A stretch of DNA of 64,000 bases from Vibrio pomeroyi (GCF_024347595.1 NZ_AP025506.1:3038001-3102000); one strand, 5' to 3'. Shown: positions 19,244-29,657, counted from the first letter of the stretch. Notes: generated by a model not told the origin, from the sequence alone. Program-made: numbers and translations.

Positions 19244-19260
19244 TTCTTGCAGATATAAAG

Positions 19261-19285
19261 AAAGGGAGCTTTGGCTCCCTTTTTT
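19261..19285 (+). terminator. Terminator of dksA
   Basis: A perfect 9-bp stem (AAAGGGAGC) with a 4-base loop is followed by a T run on the plus strand. Confidence 0.85.
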
Positions 19286-19389
19286 GTTGGTGAACTCAGC
19301 GTTAAAGCGTGAGTTAGAAGCAATACTACGACAGTTAAACGTCTTAAGAATCGGCTACTGCGGTACCATCCAGATTAGGTTATTCACAC

Positions 19390-20265
19390 ATGAATTATAT
19401 CGGGCGCTTTGCACCATCACCGTCAGGTCCTCTTCATTTTGGCTCACTTGTTGCTGCTCTTGGTAGCTACTTCCAAGCAAAATCTAACCAAGGAAAATGG
19501 TTGGTGCGTATGGAAGACCTAGACCCACCAAGAGAAATGGCCGGAGCTGCAGATCTGATTCTTAAGACGCTTGAGGCTTACCATCTCTTTTGGGATGGCG
19601 AAGTCATCTATCAAAGCCAACGTCACGACATGTATCAAGCTCAAATTGATCAATGGGTCGCTGATAAACAAGCCTACTACTGCCAATGCACTCGTAAACA
19701 GATAAAAGCCTTGGGTGGTTTCTATAATAGCCACTGTCGACACGCAGGTCTGATTGATTCAGGTGAGCAAGCGGTACGCTTGTGCATGGATTATCCTGTC
19801 GAGTCGTTTGACGATGTTCGTCACGGCACAATCCAGATACCTAAGGCATTAGCGGAAGAAGACTTCATTATCAAACGCCGAGATGGACTGTTTGCTTATA
19901 ACTTGGCGGTTGTCCTTGATGATATCGACCAAGGGGTGACTGAAGTTGTTAGAGGCGCAGACCTAATCGAACCAACAGGTCGACAAATCAGTTTGTATAA
20001 GACACTCAAGCAAAAAACCGTCAGTTACCTGCACTTACCATTGGCAACCGATGGCTTGGGGAATAAACTGTCAAAACAGAACCACGCCACAGCTATCGAT
20101 CTCGACAACCCAAAACCAACGCTACTTAATGCCATGCATTTCTTAGGTTTCACTATTCCTGAGGCTATTTGTGAGGCTTCAATCGATGAGATTTTATTGT
20201 GGGGCTGCCAACAATGGAACGTCAGTCAGTTACCTGATAGTTTACAAAAAGAGCACTGTAATTAG
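19390..20265 (+). CDS. gluQ: Glutamyl-Q tRNA(Asp) synthetase
   Basis: 291-aa truncated glutamyl-tRNA synthetase paralogue that adds glutamate to the queuosine base of tRNA-Asp. It has the HIGH-like motif PLHFGSL near residue 15, the zinc-site CQC near 89 with HCR about 18 residues later, and the KMSKS-like KLSKQ near 227. It lacks the anticodon-binding domain, as expected. It follows dksA, a conserved arrangement. Confidence 0.94.
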   Translation: MNYIGRFAPSPSGPLHFGSLVAALGSYFQAKSNQGKWLVRMEDLDPPREMAGAADLILKTLEAYHLFWDGEVIYQSQRHDMYQAQIDQWVADKQAYYCQCTRKQIKALGGFYNSHCRHAGLIDSGEQAVRLCMDYPVESFDDVRHGTIQIPKALAEEDFIIKRRDGLFAYNLAVVLDDIDQGVTEVVRGADLIEPTGRQISLYKTLKQKTVSYLHLPLATDGLGNKLSKQNHATAIDLDNPKPTLLNAMHFLGFTIPEAICEASIDEILLWGCQQWNVSQLPDSLQKEHCN

Positions 20266-20448
20266 CTCGAAATTCACGGCAAATAGCAAAAACGACACAT
20301 AAAAATGCCATAACCTACCACAGTGGTTAAGCAGACGATGTTCTCAAATGGCTCGCGCTAAGCTATTATTAGCCGCAATTAAACTCTGCACTACCACTTT
20401 GGACTAAGAGAAAAACAAAGTTGGCGATACCTACTTTGTTCTAAACTA

Positions 20449-21804
20449 ATGAATACAAACGACAATACCCCAAGCGAACAACGCGGATTCCACGAATTAG
20501 CTCTGAATATTTATACTCGTCAAGAGCACAATATTTCACGCAAGCAGATCAGCGACAACGCACTAAAAGTGTTATATCGCCTGAATGGTGCGGGTTTTGA
20601 CGCGTTTTTAGTCGGTGGTGGTGTACGCGACATCCTATTAGGCTCTCAGCCAAAAGATTTTGATATTGCGACCAACGCAACGCCAGAGCAAATCAAGAAC
20701 CTTTTCAGAAACTGTCGCCTTATCGGTCGCCGTTTCCGCTTGGCGCACATCATGTTTGGTCGTGACATCATCGAAGTAGCTACTTTCCGTGGTCACCATC
20801 AAGAGCCATCGAAAAACGTGTCTGCACAATCTAAAGAAGGCATGCTGCTACGCGATAACGTATACGGCAGTGTTGATGAAGATGCAGAGCGCCGCGATTT
20901 CACAATCAACGCGATGTACTACAACATTGCAGACTACAGCATCCACGATTACGCCGGTGGTGTAGAAGATTTAGAAGACAAGCTGATCCGCCTAATCGGC
21001 GATCCAGAAACACGCTACCGCGAAGACCCAGTACGTATGCTGCGTGCAATGCGCTTCGCCGCTAAACTGGACTTCGATATTGAAGAAGACACAGCTGACC
21101 CGATTGAGGAGCTGGCACACCTTCTAAAAGATATTCCGGCAGCGCGTCTTTACGAAGAGTCTCTTAAATTGCTTCAATCAGGCCACGGTTTAGAAACCTA
21201 TCATCTGATGCGTGAATACAACCTGTTCCAACAGATGTTCCCAGCAATCGCTGAGTTCTTCACTGAAGAATACGACTCTCACACAGAACAGATGCTTGAC
21301 TTGGTACTCGACTCTACCGACCTTCGCATCGAAGATGGTAAACGAGTAAACCCTGCGTTTATGTTTGCTGCGATTCTTTGGTACCCAATGAACAAATTGG
21401 CAGACAAGCTAGTCGCAGAGCAAGGCATGGCGCACTACGATGCGATCATGGAAGCGAGCAACATCATCCTTGACCAGCAAGTTAAATCTATTGCTATCCC
21501 TCGTCGTCACACAGCAACCATTCGTGAAGTTTGGCAGCTACAATTACGACTACCTCGCCGCAACGGTAAACGTGCCGTTCGCCTAATGGAACTAAACAAG
21601 TTCCGTGCAGGCTACGATTTCCTAGAAATGCGTGGTGAGATTGAAGGTGGCGAAACCAGAGATCTAGCGAAATGGTGGGAGCGCTACCAAACTGCCGGTC
21701 GCAATATGCGCCAAGCTATGGCTAATGACGTAGCAGCACCAGCGAAGTCGGGCAATCGTCGCCGTAAGACTTACCGAAACAAAAAGAGTAAGCAATCAGA
21801 ATGA
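20449..21804 (+). CDS. pcnB: Poly(A) polymerase I
   Basis: 451-aa enzyme that adds poly(A) tails to RNAs to promote decay. The nucleotidyltransferase core shows GGGVRD near 63, the metal-binding DFD in PKDFDIAT, and an RRDFTINA segment near 148. The C-terminus is Arg/Lys-rich. No good ribosome site precedes the ATG, and the frame stays open ~22 codons upstream to a TAA near 20380, so a non-ATG start a little upstream cannot be excluded. Its stop overlaps folK (ATGA). Confidence 0.94.
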   Translation: MNTNDNTPSEQRGFHELALNIYTRQEHNISRKQISDNALKVLYRLNGAGFDAFLVGGGVRDILLGSQPKDFDIATNATPEQIKNLFRNCRLIGRRFRLAHIMFGRDIIEVATFRGHHQEPSKNVSAQSKEGMLLRDNVYGSVDEDAERRDFTINAMYYNIADYSIHDYAGGVEDLEDKLIRLIGDPETRYREDPVRMLRAMRFAAKLDFDIEEDTADPIEELAHLLKDIPAARLYEESLKLLQSGHGLETYHLMREYNLFQQMFPAIAEFFTEEYDSHTEQMLDLVLDSTDLRIEDGKRVNPAFMFAAILWYPMNKLADKLVAEQGMAHYDAIMEASNIILDQQVKSIAIPRRHTATIREVWQLQLRLPRRNGKRAVRLMELNKFRAGYDFLEMRGEIEGGETRDLAKWWERYQTAGRNMRQAMANDVAAPAKSGNRRRKTYRNKKSKQSE

Positions 21805-22286
21805 TCACTGCTTACATTGCGGTCGGCAGCAACCTTGCCGACCCAGTTAGCCAAGCAAATTTGGCTATCGAAACGCTAAAAAACCTACCGCGATCAACGT
21901 TTGTTGCGACCTCACAGCTATATAGTAGCACTCCAATGGGGCCACAAAATCAACCGGACTACATCAACGCGGTAGTGGCAATCCAAACCGAATTAACGCC
22001 AATTGAACTGCTTGATTGCACTCAAAAAATCGAGCTAGAGCAAGGGCGCGTCCGTAAAGACGAGCGTTGGGGGCCAAGAACCTTGGATCTCGACATTGTG
22101 TTATACGGCAATGAGGTGATCGATTCAGAGCGCTTAATCGTTCCTCATTACGGAATGAAAGAACGAGAGTTTGTACTCTACCCGCTTGCTGAAATCGCAC
22201 CAAGTTTACAACTCCCTGATGGGACTGAGCTGACAGAACTACTCAAAATAGTAGATAAGAACGGGCTCAATGTTTGGCAGCAATAG
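21801..22286 (+). CDS. folK: 2-amino-4-hydroxy-6-hydroxymethyldihydropteridine pyrophosphokinase
   Basis: 161-aa folate-pathway kinase that pyrophosphorylates 6-hydroxymethyl-7,8-dihydropterin. The family signature is seen in GPRTLDLDIVLYG near 93-105, with the catalytic aspartates DLD. The start overlaps the pcnB stop by 4 bases. It sits in the pcnB-folK-panB-panC order found in many gammaproteobacteria. Confidence 0.95.
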   Translation: MITAYIAVGSNLADPVSQANLAIETLKNLPRSTFVATSQLYSSTPMGPQNQPDYINAVVAIQTELTPIELLDCTQKIELEQGRVRKDERWGPRTLDLDIVLYGNEVIDSERLIVPHYGMKEREFVLYPLAEIAPSLQLPDGTELTELLKIVDKNGLNVWQQ

Positions 22287-22308
22287 CCAAACGCATTAAG
22301 GAAAACCA

Positions 22309-23103
22309 ATGAAAAAAGTAACCATTAACGACCTTATCAAATGCAAAACTGAAGGCCGTAAATTCGCGACTTCGACAGCTTACGATGCGAGCTTTGCTCA
22401 ATTATTCGAAAGCCAAGAAATGCCAGTGCTGCTTGTCGGTGATTCACTAGGTATGGTTCTACAAGGCCATAACGACACTCTACCAGTTACCGTTGAAGAG
22501 ATTGCTTACCATACGCGCTCAGTGCGTGCTGGTAGCCCTAACTGCCTTCTTATGGCTGACATGCCTTTCATGAGCTACGCGACTCCAGAGCAAGCTTGTG
22601 AGAGCGCTGCAACCTTAATGCGTGCTGGCGCGAACATGGTAAAAATCGAAGGCGGAAGTTGGTTGGTTGATACTGTGAAGATGCTAACAGAGCGTGCTGT
22701 ACCAGTATGTGCACACTTGGGTTTAACGCCTCAGTCTGTGAACATCTTTGGTGGTTACAAGGTTCAAGGCCGTGATGACGAGCAAGCCGATAAAATGGTT
22801 GCTGATGCTCTAGCATTGCAAAACGCAGGCGCACAAATCGTTCTACTTGAATGTGTACCAGCTTCATTAGCAAAACGAATTACAGAAGCTTGTGACGTAC
22901 CTGTTATTGGTATCGGCGCAGGTAACGTTACCGATGGTCAGATCCTTGTTATGCATGACATGTTCGGTATTTCTGCGAATTACATGCCGAAATTCTCTAA
23001 GAATTTCCTAGCTGAAACAGGTGATATGCGTAAGGCTGTAGCTCTATACAAAGAAGAAGTAGAGAGCGCGCGCTTCCCTGATGAAGCTCATACAATCGCT
23101 TAG
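22309..23103 (+). CDS. panB: 3-methyl-2-oxobutanoate hydroxymethyltransferase
   Basis: 264-aa first enzyme of pantothenate synthesis, which transfers a hydroxymethyl group to 2-oxoisovalerate. Metal-binding aspartates are in LLVGDSLGM (about 40-48) and MADMPF (about 84), and the catalytic Glu lies in LLECVPA near 180. The start is preceded by AAGGAAAA. panC follows after 8 bp. Confidence 0.96.
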   Translation: MKKVTINDLIKCKTEGRKFATSTAYDASFAQLFESQEMPVLLVGDSLGMVLQGHNDTLPVTVEEIAYHTRSVRAGSPNCLLMADMPFMSYATPEQACESAATLMRAGANMVKIEGGSWLVDTVKMLTERAVPVCAHLGLTPQSVNIFGGYKVQGRDDEQADKMVADALALQNAGAQIVLLECVPASLAKRITEACDVPVIGIGAGNVTDGQILVMHDMFGISANYMPKFSKNFLAETGDMRKAVALYKEEVESARFPDEAHTIA

Positions 23104-23111
23104 GAGTAAGT

Positions 23112-24002
23112 ATGCAAACTTTTGCTGAAATAGCGGCTCTTCGTGAGCAGATTAAACAGTTTAAGCGTGATGGACGTACGGTTGCTTTTGTTCCGACAAT
23201 GGGAAACCTGCATGAAGGCCACCTAACTCTGGTAAAGAAAGCGCGTGAGCTGGCTGACATTGTTGTGGTAAGCATCTTTGTTAACCCAATGCAGTTTGAC
23301 CGTGCCGACGATCTAAACAACTATCCTCGTACGTTAGAAGCTGACTTAAGCAAACTAACAGGCGAAGGTGTTGAACTGGTATTTACACCAACGCCAGAGG
23401 TTATGTACCCGGAAGGACTAGACAAGCAGACGTTTGTTGAAGTCCCGGGAATCTCTCACATGCTTGAAGGTGCTTCTCGTCCGGGTCACTTCCGCGGTGT
23501 CTCAACGATTGTCACTAAACTGTTCAACATCGTTCAGCCAGATTTTGCATGCTTCGGCGAGAAAGATTTCCAGCAACTTGCTGTGATTCGCCAGATGACG
23601 ACTGACTTAGCGTTAGACATTGAAGTTGTGGGTGTCGCGACGGTTCGTGAAATGGACGGTTTGGCAATGAGCTCTCGCAATAGCAATCTCACCATTGATG
23701 AGCGCCAACGCGCACCTGTTCTAGCGCGCACCATGCGTTGGATCAGTAGTGCAATTCGTGGCGGTCGCGATGATTACGCATCAGTGATTGAAGATGCAAC
23801 TGACCAGCTTCGCGCAGCCGATCTGCAACCAGATGAGATCTTCATTTGTGATGCTAAGACTCTACAAGCTATCACTTCAGAATCAACTCAAGCAGTGATT
23901 CTTATGTCGGCTTTCCTAGGTAAGACTCGTCTTATCGACAACCAAGTTCTTGATTTGGTAACGGAAACGAAAGAAGAAGTGAAAGAAGAAACCGCTGAGT
24001 AA
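23112..24002 (+). CDS. panC: Pantothenate synthetase
   Basis: 296-aa ligase that joins pantoate and beta-alanine with [14 protein letters not shown] near 30-40 holds the HIGH motif, and MSSRN near 182 is the KMSKS equivalent. A short acidic C-terminal tail rich in Glu and Lys extends past the usual end (E. coli 283 aa). The ribosome site AGGAG is 5-8 bases before the ATG. Confidence 0.96.
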   Translation: MQTFAEIAALREQIKQFKRDGRTVAFVPTMGNLHEGHLTLVKKARELADIVVVSIFVNPMQFDRADDLNNYPRTLEADLSKLTGEGVELVFTPTPEVMYPEGLDKQTFVEVPGISHMLEGASRPGHFRGVSTIVTKLFNIVQPDFACFGEKDFQQLAVIRQMTTDLALDIEVVGVATVREMDGLAMSSRNSNLTIDERQRAPVLARTMRWISSAIRGGRDDYASVIEDATDQLRAADLQPDEIFICDAKTLQAITSESTQAVILMSAFLGKTRLIDNQVLDLVTETKEEVKEETAE

Positions 24003-24066
24003 TCGCGTTCTTCTCTTTGCGTAAACCAGCTTCTAACGCAAAGCAAAAGCACAAACGAAAAAAACA

Positions 24067-24095
24067 AAAAAGGTCGATGTAATATCGACCTTTTT
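24067..24095. terminator. Bidirectional terminator between panC and yadH
   Basis: A perfect 12-bp stem (AAAAAGGTCGAT) with a 5-base loop and A/T runs on both sides should end the convergent panC and yadH transcripts. Confidence 0.85.
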
Positions 24096-24140
24096 CTTTG
24101 TCTGTTATTCAGGATAACCAGTTATTGACTACGATTGGTA

Positions 24141-24911
24141 TTAACTGCGTAAACCGATACCTTTCGTCACTAGGTAATGTGCGATGCCATACAGAACCAC
24201 GATAAACACACCTAGCACACCAAATGACGTCACAATACCCACATCAGACACACCCAAGAAGCCATATCTGAACGCGTTTACCATGTACACGATAGGGTTC
24301 AGCTTCGATATACCTTGCCAAAACTCAGGCAATAAACTGATCGAGTAGAACACACCGCCAAGATAAGTCAGTGGCGTTAAAATAAAGGTAGGGATAATCG
24401 AGATATCATCAAACGTGCGAGCAAAGACTGCATTTATCAGACCACCCAGAGAGAATACGACTGAAGTTAGGAATACCGTCGCAATGATCACGCCCCAATG
24501 ATCGACTTGTAGGTCAACAAAGAACAGTGATACGAAGGTTACGATAGTGCCGACTAACAAACCACGCACGACACCACCCATCACAAAGCCAGCGATAATC
24601 ACGTAGTTAGGAACAGGTGCTACAAGTAACTCTTCAATGTTCTTTTGGAACTTAGCACTAAAGAACGACGACGCCACATTTGAATATGAGTTGGTGATCA
24701 CCGACATCATGATCAAACCAGGAACAATGTATTCCATGTAGCTAAAGCCGTTCATTTCACCAATACGCGCACCAATCAGGTTACCGAAAATGATGAAGTA
24801 AAGTGTCATGGTAATCGCTGGCGGCACTAGAGTTTGCACCCAGATACGCGTAAAGCGATTGATCTCTTTAGTTAATAAACTACAGAAAGCTGTCCAATAT
24901 AGGCTGTACAT
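24141..24911 (-). CDS. yadH: ABC-2 type transporter permease YadH
   Basis: 256-aa inner-membrane permease with six hydrophobic segments. It shares FTRIWVQTLVPP near 20-31 and an FVMGGVVRGLL-like segment with E. coli YadH, and ends in GLRS as that protein does. The open frame runs back to 24935, overlapping yadG, but the ATG at 24911 directly follows GAGGGGAG and the yadG TAA, giving exactly the family length. It is paired with YadG as a probable exporter of unknown substrate. Confidence 0.92.
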   Translation of the reverse strand: MYSLYWTAFCSLLTKEINRFTRIWVQTLVPPAITMTLYFIIFGNLIGARIGEMNGFSYMEYIVPGLIMMSVITNSYSNVASSFFSAKFQKNIEELLVAPVPNYVIIAGFVMGGVVRGLLVGTIVTFVSLFFVDLQVDHWGVIIATVFLTSVVFSLGGLINAVFARTFDDISIIPTFILTPLTYLGGVFYSISLLPEFWQGISKLNPIVYMVNAFRYGFLGVSDVGIVTSFGVLGVFIVVLYGIAHYLVTKGIGLRS

Positions 24912-24912
24912 A

Positions 24913-25830
24913 TTATTTACTCCCCTCACGGACAATACTCACGAATAGCTCTTCTAGACGGTTTGCTTTGTTACGCATAGAGAGGACTTTCACCTGCTGA
25001 TCACTCAACTGAGCGAAGATGGTATTCAAGCCGAGGTTCTTGTCGATCTCAATTTCTAGTGAGCCGTTTACCATCACTTGGCTATTCACGCCTTCTAGCT
25101 TAGGTTCAGTCGCGCCCTCTTCAAGATCCAAAATAAAGGTCTCGGCACTCAACTTACCTAGCAACGCTTTCATGGTGGTGTTCTCAATCAGCTCACCACG
25201 ATTGATGATACCGATATTACGACACAGCATTTCCGCTTCTTCTAGGTAGTGCGTGGTCAAGATAATGGTAATGCCCTGCTTCTCGTTGATCTCTTTCAGG
25301 AATTCCCACATAGAGCGACGCAGTTCAATATCGACACCTGCAGTTGGCTCATCAAGAATCAGCAGCTGTGGCTCATGCATCAGTGCACGAGCGATCATCA
25401 AACGACGTTTCATACCACCAGACAAGTTACGCGCACGTTCGCCACGTTTTTCCCATAAATCGAGTTGAGATAAGTACTTTTTCGCTCGCTCTTTTGCCAG
25501 TGCTTTCGGCACACCGTAGTAACCAGCCTGTTGCAAAACGATCTGCTCAACGGTTTCAAACGGGTTAAAGTTAAACTCTTGAGGCACTAAACCTAGGTTT
25601 TGTTTCGCCAACTCCAGATCAGTATCAATGTCGTAGCCGAACACTTTAACCTTGCCTGAAGTCTTGTTAACCAGTGAAGAGATTACACCGATGGTGGTCG
25701 ACTTACCCGCACCGTTTGGACCAAGTAGTGCGTAAAAATCGCCTTTTTCTACTTGTAAACTAATGCCTTTAAGAGCCTCAAAGCCCCCAGCATAAGTTTT
25801 TCTTAATTGCTCAATTTCTAATGCATACAT
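24913..25830 (-). CDS. yadG: ABC transporter ATP-binding protein YadG
   Basis: 305-aa ATPase with Walker A GPNGAGKST near 38-46, signature LSGGMKRR near 139, Walker B LLILDEP near 158, and a switch histidine in LTTHYLEE. Its C-terminal ~80 residues resemble the regulatory domain of DrrA/CcmA-type exporters. It is translated with yadH in one operon; the substrate is not known. Confidence 0.92.
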   Translation of the reverse strand: MYALEIEQLRKTYAGGFEALKGISLQVEKGDFYALLGPNGAGKSTTIGVISSLVNKTSGKVKVFGYDIDTDLELAKQNLGLVPQEFNFNPFETVEQIVLQQAGYYGVPKALAKERAKKYLSQLDLWEKRGERARNLSGGMKRRLMIARALMHEPQLLILDEPTAGVDIELRRSMWEFLKEINEKQGITIILTTHYLEEAEMLCRNIGIINRGELIENTTMKALLGKLSAETFILDLEEGATEPKLEGVNSQVMVNGSLEIEIDKNLGLNTIFAQLSDQQVKVLSMRNKANRLEELFVSIVREGSK

Positions 25831-26145
25831 AGAGATAGACTGCCATTTGCTATAGATAGATGTTGATGACCGAGCATGAGGAAGAGAGTGAAACGTAAAA
25901 CGAACTAGCGGAAAGCTAACCCAAGATTTGTTTACTCGGCCATTTAGCGAACAAGTTTATCGTTGATTGACGATGAATACAAATGTCGATTCGTGCTTTC
26001 TTTTTAAAACAGTGGAAGATCTCAGCGAACTAAAGAGAACAAACATGTTTGATAAACAAAAAATGCCGCCAAGTCATTCGCTTAACGGCATTTTTATCAG
26101 AATTAAATGAAGAACCGATTAGCCAAATAAGTTCATCGCTGAGGC
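25831..26145. other. Intergenic stretch between the SulP gene and yadG
   Basis: This 315-bp space holds the SulP terminator (26059-26095) and, below it, the region that must contain the yadG promoter. No coding sequence, repeat or recognisable operator was found. Confidence 0.6.
26059..26095 (-). terminator. Terminator of the SulP transporter gene
   Basis: A 10-bp stem (AAAAATGCCG and its complement) with a 17-base loop is followed by a T run on the minus strand, about 50 bp past the stop codon. Confidence 0.75.
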
Positions 26146-27819
26146 TTAAACTGACTCAAATTGGTGCTCGTCTCTCTCAACATAACTGGTTGCAGCCGTC
26201 AGCGCTTCATAACGGAATCGGTAAGTATTGGATTCAGGAACCAAGTCAATCACATGAAATTTCTCAAGCTGCTGACGCGTATTCTCGTTTGGACACAACA
26301 AGTACACCTCACACTGCGCATCTAGGGCATCCTTGATGGCATTCTCCAGCGCTAGACCTACCGTCACATCAATCATCGGAACGTCCGTTAAATCTAGAAT
26401 CATTGCTTCATAGTCAGAGATACTCGAGTGCTGACGCGAAATCGCTTTAGAAACACTGAAGATCATTGGCCCTGAAAGATAGAAGAGCAGAACTTTACCA
26501 TTCGCGCTATCGAGCAGCTGACGTTCACTATCAGTGAGTGGGATATCATCTTCATCATCACCATCACTGATCGCCTTAACTTGCCTCGCTTGCTCTCGAC
26601 TCAATCTTTCAATAATAAGAATATTCGAGATAAAGACACCAAGCCCAACAGCAATAATCAGGTCAACGAACACGGTTAGCAGCATTACGCCATACATCAC
26701 GCCCATGCCCGCATAACTGACCTTATGGGCGCGTTGAATGAAACTCCAATCAAGGATGTTGAAACCCACGTACATGGCAATACCCGCCAACACCGCCATC
26801 GGAATAGGTTCGGTTAAGCCACCAGCGACCAAAACGACTAGTGCTAATACTAAGGCACGAATTACACCAGACAGTGGAGAGCGTGCGCCAACCTGAATAT
26901 TGGTTACGGTACCCATAGTCGCGCCCGCACCAGGTAGTGCACCGAAGAGACCAGAAAGCATATTTGCGATGCCCTGCCCTCGAAGCTCTTTATCAGAGTC
27001 ATGCTCTTTACGAGTCAGTGAATCACCAATAACCGCAGTCAAAAGTGTATCAATACAACCCAACGTACCAAGCACTAAGGCATCAATAACCATGGTAGTA
27101 AACTGCTCAGCGCTAATGGTAGGAATAACAAGAGAAGGTAGCCCGGCAGGGATTTCACCAATGCGGCGAATAGAATCGGTATCGAAGAAGATAACAGACA
27201 GCAGAGTTACAGCCACTAACGCGACCAGTTGTGCGGGCACATACTTACGGTACTTAGCTGGGAAGCCAAAGAGAATACCGAGCGTCAAAGCACCCAAAAA
27301 CAGTTCGCTCACTTTCAGGTTTGCTAGCGTATCAGGAAGCGCGGAGAGTGTGCCCATCACTCCACCAGAGGGGGCGGCGTGCCCGAGCAGTGGCGATAGT
27401 TGAAGGATAATCAGAATAACGCCAATACCCGACATAAAACCGGAGATCACGCTATATGGCATCAAAGTAACGTATTTTCCGAGCTTTAACGTGCCAAGTA
27501 GTATTTGAAACGCCCCCGCCATCATCACGACGGTGAAGGTCATTGCCATTCCGGTTTCAGGATATTTAGCGACCATGCTCGTCATTACCGCTGTCATAAT
27601 CACTGTCATCGGGCCGGTTGGCTCAGATATCAGGCTGCTTGAACCGCCAAATAAAGCGGCAAATAGGCCGACCATAATCGCGCCCCAAAGGCCTGCTTCA
27701 GCACCAGCCCCAGAAGCAACACCAAATGCCAACGCTAAAGGCAGTGAGATGATGGCTGTAGTCACACCGCCAAACATATCCCCTTTGAGATTGATATCCG
27801 TAAAACGACTTACAAACAA
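26146..27819 (-). CDS. SulP family anion transporter with STAS domain
   Basis: About 557-aa inner-membrane anion carrier of the SLC26/SulP family. It has roughly 12-14 hydrophobic segments followed by a cytoplasmic STAS domain over the last ~110 residues (YEAMILDLTDVPMIDVT segment). The longest frame starts at a GTG at 27858, but AGGAAGG followed six bases later by TTG at 27819 is a far better start, so that is used. It is divergent from a beta-carbonic anhydrase, which suggests bicarbonate rather than sulfate as substrate; this is inference. Close relatives include BicA-like and DauA-like carriers. Confidence 0.88.
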   Translation of the reverse strand: MFVSRFTDINLKGDMFGGVTTAIISLPLALAFGVASGAGAEAGLWGAIMVGLFAALFGGSSSLISEPTGPMTVIMTAVMTSMVAKYPETGMAMTFTVVMMAGAFQILLGTLKLGKYVTLMPYSVISGFMSGIGVILIILQLSPLLGHAAPSGGVMGTLSALPDTLANLKVSELFLGALTLGILFGFPAKYRKYVPAQLVALVAVTLLSVIFFDTDSIRRIGEIPAGLPSLVIPTISAEQFTTMVIDALVLGTLGCIDTLLTAVIGDSLTRKEHDSDKELRGQGIANMLSGLFGALPGAGATMGTVTNIQVGARSPLSGVIRALVLALVVLVAGGLTEPIPMAVLAGIAMYVGFNILDWSFIQRAHKVSYAGMGVMYGVMLLTVFVDLIIAVGLGVFISNILIIERLSREQARQVKAISDGDDEDDIPLTDSERQLLDSANGKVLLFYLSGPMIFSVSKAISRQHSSISDYEAMILDLTDVPMIDVTVGLALENAIKDALDAQCEVYLLCPNENTRQQLEKFHVIDLVPESNTYRFRYEALTAATSYVERDEHQFESV

Positions 27820-28063
27820 AACACACCTTCCTGATGATGAAATGACAAACCTTATCACTTTAACAAATGTATCAAGTGTTCAGAAAGTGTTAATTCAATC
27901 ACATTATTCATGTCTTATAACCGGATCATAGCTTCTAAGCTAAGTTCATGATTTTAACGACTAGAACACGTCAGATGAGTACTAATTGACACAGTTTTTA
28001 CGAGATTGAATTTGTAACATTGTGTATAGTTGTGATTCTTAATTAAGGGATGTAAGACGCAAA

Positions 28064-28732
28064 ATGCCAGAGATTAAACAGCTTTTTGAAAACAACTCTA
28101 AATGGTCTGAAGAAATTCGTTCAGAGCGACCAGAGTATTTTACAACGCTTGAAGAGGGTCAAAACCCTGGTTTCCTATGGATCGGCTGCTCTGATAGCCG
28201 TGTACCGGCCGAGCGTCTCACTGGTTTGTATTCTGGCGAACTGTTTGTTCATCGAAACGTTGCTAACCAAGTGGTTCATACCGACCTAAACTGCCTGTCT
28301 GTTGTGCAGTACGCGGTCGATGTACTCAAAGTTAAACACATTATTGTTTGTGGCCACTACGGTTGTGGCGGTGTTAACGCGGCAATTGATAATCCTAAAC
28401 TTGGCCTAATCAATAACTGGTTACTTCACATCCGCGACAATTACCTAAAATACCGTAAGCAGATCGAAGGGCTTCCTCGTGAGCAATGGGGTGACAAGCT
28501 ATGCGAGATTAACGTCGCAGAGCAGGTTTATAACCTAGGTAACTCAACCATTATGCAAAACGCATGGGAGCGAGGCCAAGAGGTTGAAATCCACGGTGTG
28601 GTTTACGGCATTGGCGATGGCAAGTTACAAGACCTTGGCGTACGTTGCTCAAGTAACGATACCCTAGAGAACAGTCATTTAGAGGCATTGAATAAAATCT
28701 TAACGACGCCTCTTCTTAGCCAGCAAGGCTAG
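28064..28732 (+). CDS. can: Beta-class carbonic anhydrase
   Basis: 222-aa zinc enzyme that interconverts CO2 and bicarbonate in the cytoplasm. The ligands match E. coli Can position by position: C42 and D44 in GCSDSR, and H98 and C101 in CGHYGCGG. Length is normal. It is divergent from a SulP carrier and convergent with hpt, with which it shares a terminator. Confidence 0.96.
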   Translation: MPEIKQLFENNSKWSEEIRSERPEYFTTLEEGQNPGFLWIGCSDSRVPAERLTGLYSGELFVHRNVANQVVHTDLNCLSVVQYAVDVLKVKHIIVCGHYGCGGVNAAIDNPKLGLINNWLLHIRDNYLKYRKQIEGLPREQWGDKLCEINVAEQVYNLGNSTIMQNAWERGQEVEIHGVVYGIGDGKLQDLGVRCSSNDTLENSHLEALNKILTTPLLSQQG

Positions 28733-28752
28733 ACCATTCCGCTATAAATACA

Positions 28753-28779
28753 AAAAAGCCCGCTTGATGCGGGCTTTTT
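28753..28779. terminator. Bidirectional terminator between can and hpt
   Basis: A perfect 11-bp stem (AAAAAGCCCGC) with a 5-base loop has T runs on both strands and sits between two convergent genes. Confidence 0.88.
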
Positions 28780-28807
28780 AATGACTTCTATTCGACAAGC
28801 GTAATAA

Positions 28808-29338
28808 TTACTCTTGAGGTACAACTTTACCGATGTACGGCAGGTGACGATATTTTTGTGCGTAGTCGATACCAACACCAACAACGAATTCGTCAGGGAT
28901 TTCAAAGCCAATCCACTTAGTATCTACCGTCACTTCACGACGAGAAGGCTTGTCTAGTAGCGTACAGATTTCGATAGATTTAGGACCACGTAGGCTCAGA
29001 ATCTCTTTCACTTTAGTCAGTGTGTTACCTGTATCGATAATGTCTTCAACAAGCAGAACGTCTTTGCCTTGGATATCATCATCCAGGTCTTTCAAAATAC
29101 GAACATCACGTGAGCTTTCCATGCCGTTGCCGTAGCTAGATGCAGTCATGAAATCAACTTGGTGAGTTAAATCGATAGCACGAGCAAGATCCGCCATAAA
29201 GACAAAAGATCCACGTAATAAGCCAACTAAAACTAGATCTTCACTACCCTTGTAGTGTTCCGTGATCTGTTTGCCTAGTTCGTTCACTCGATCCTGAACT
29301 TCTTGCTCAGAGATCATGACTTCAACTGTATGCTTCAT
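28808..29338 (-). CDS. hpt: Hypoxanthine phosphoribosyltransferase
   Basis: 176-aa purine salvage enzyme that makes IMP (and GMP) from base and PRPP. The PRPP-binding motif [14 protein letters not shown] lies near residues 95-108. The start ATG at 29338 begins [14 protein letters not shown], as in other Vibrio. It is divergent from the quorum regulator gene across 337 bp, an arrangement conserved in Vibrio. Confidence 0.95.
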   Translation of the reverse strand: MKHTVEVMISEQEVQDRVNELGKQITEHYKGSEDLVLVGLLRGSFVFMADLARAIDLTHQVDFMTASSYGNGMESSRDVRILKDLDDDIQGKDVLLVEDIIDTGNTLTKVKEILSLRGPKSIEICTLLDKPSRREVTVDTKWIGFEIPDEFVVGVGIDYAQKYRHLPYIGKVVPQE

Positions 29339-29584
29339 ACTGCTCTCATTTTATTTGGTGATTGCGACAAGTGTAGACAGTTCTGCCATCGGCGCCGCTC
29401 AATTTGTGCGTAAGTCTAGCACTGCTCAAATACCCACACCACCTTATGGTTCAAATTTACTGTCAGATTATCAACGATAATACGCGTTGATGCCTTGTCC
29501 GATACTCGCTTCCTTTCACATCAATACTGATCACGCTTTATGTATCAAGTTTGATGTAACTGTCTATTAAATAAGCTCAAAGGA

Positions 29585-29613
29585 TTGACCATTCGCATAT
29601 GCACCATTACACT
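29585..29613 (+). promoter_or_regulatory. Sigma-70 promoter of the LuxR/HapR-type regulator
   Basis: TTGACC (29585-29590) and TACACT (29608-29613) are spaced by 17 bp, about 60 bp upstream of the start codon. This would give a leader of roughly 55 bases that contains the possible Qrr site. Confidence 0.6.
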
Positions 29614-29657
29614 CATCTTGGCTTAAATAATAATAAAATCATTAATATAAGAAATTC

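Noticed and set aside
29520..29575. LuxR autoregulatory operator upstream of the quorum regulator
   Set aside because: Only loose AT-rich similarity to the 20-bp LuxR consensus could be found by eye; a position-weight search would be needed.
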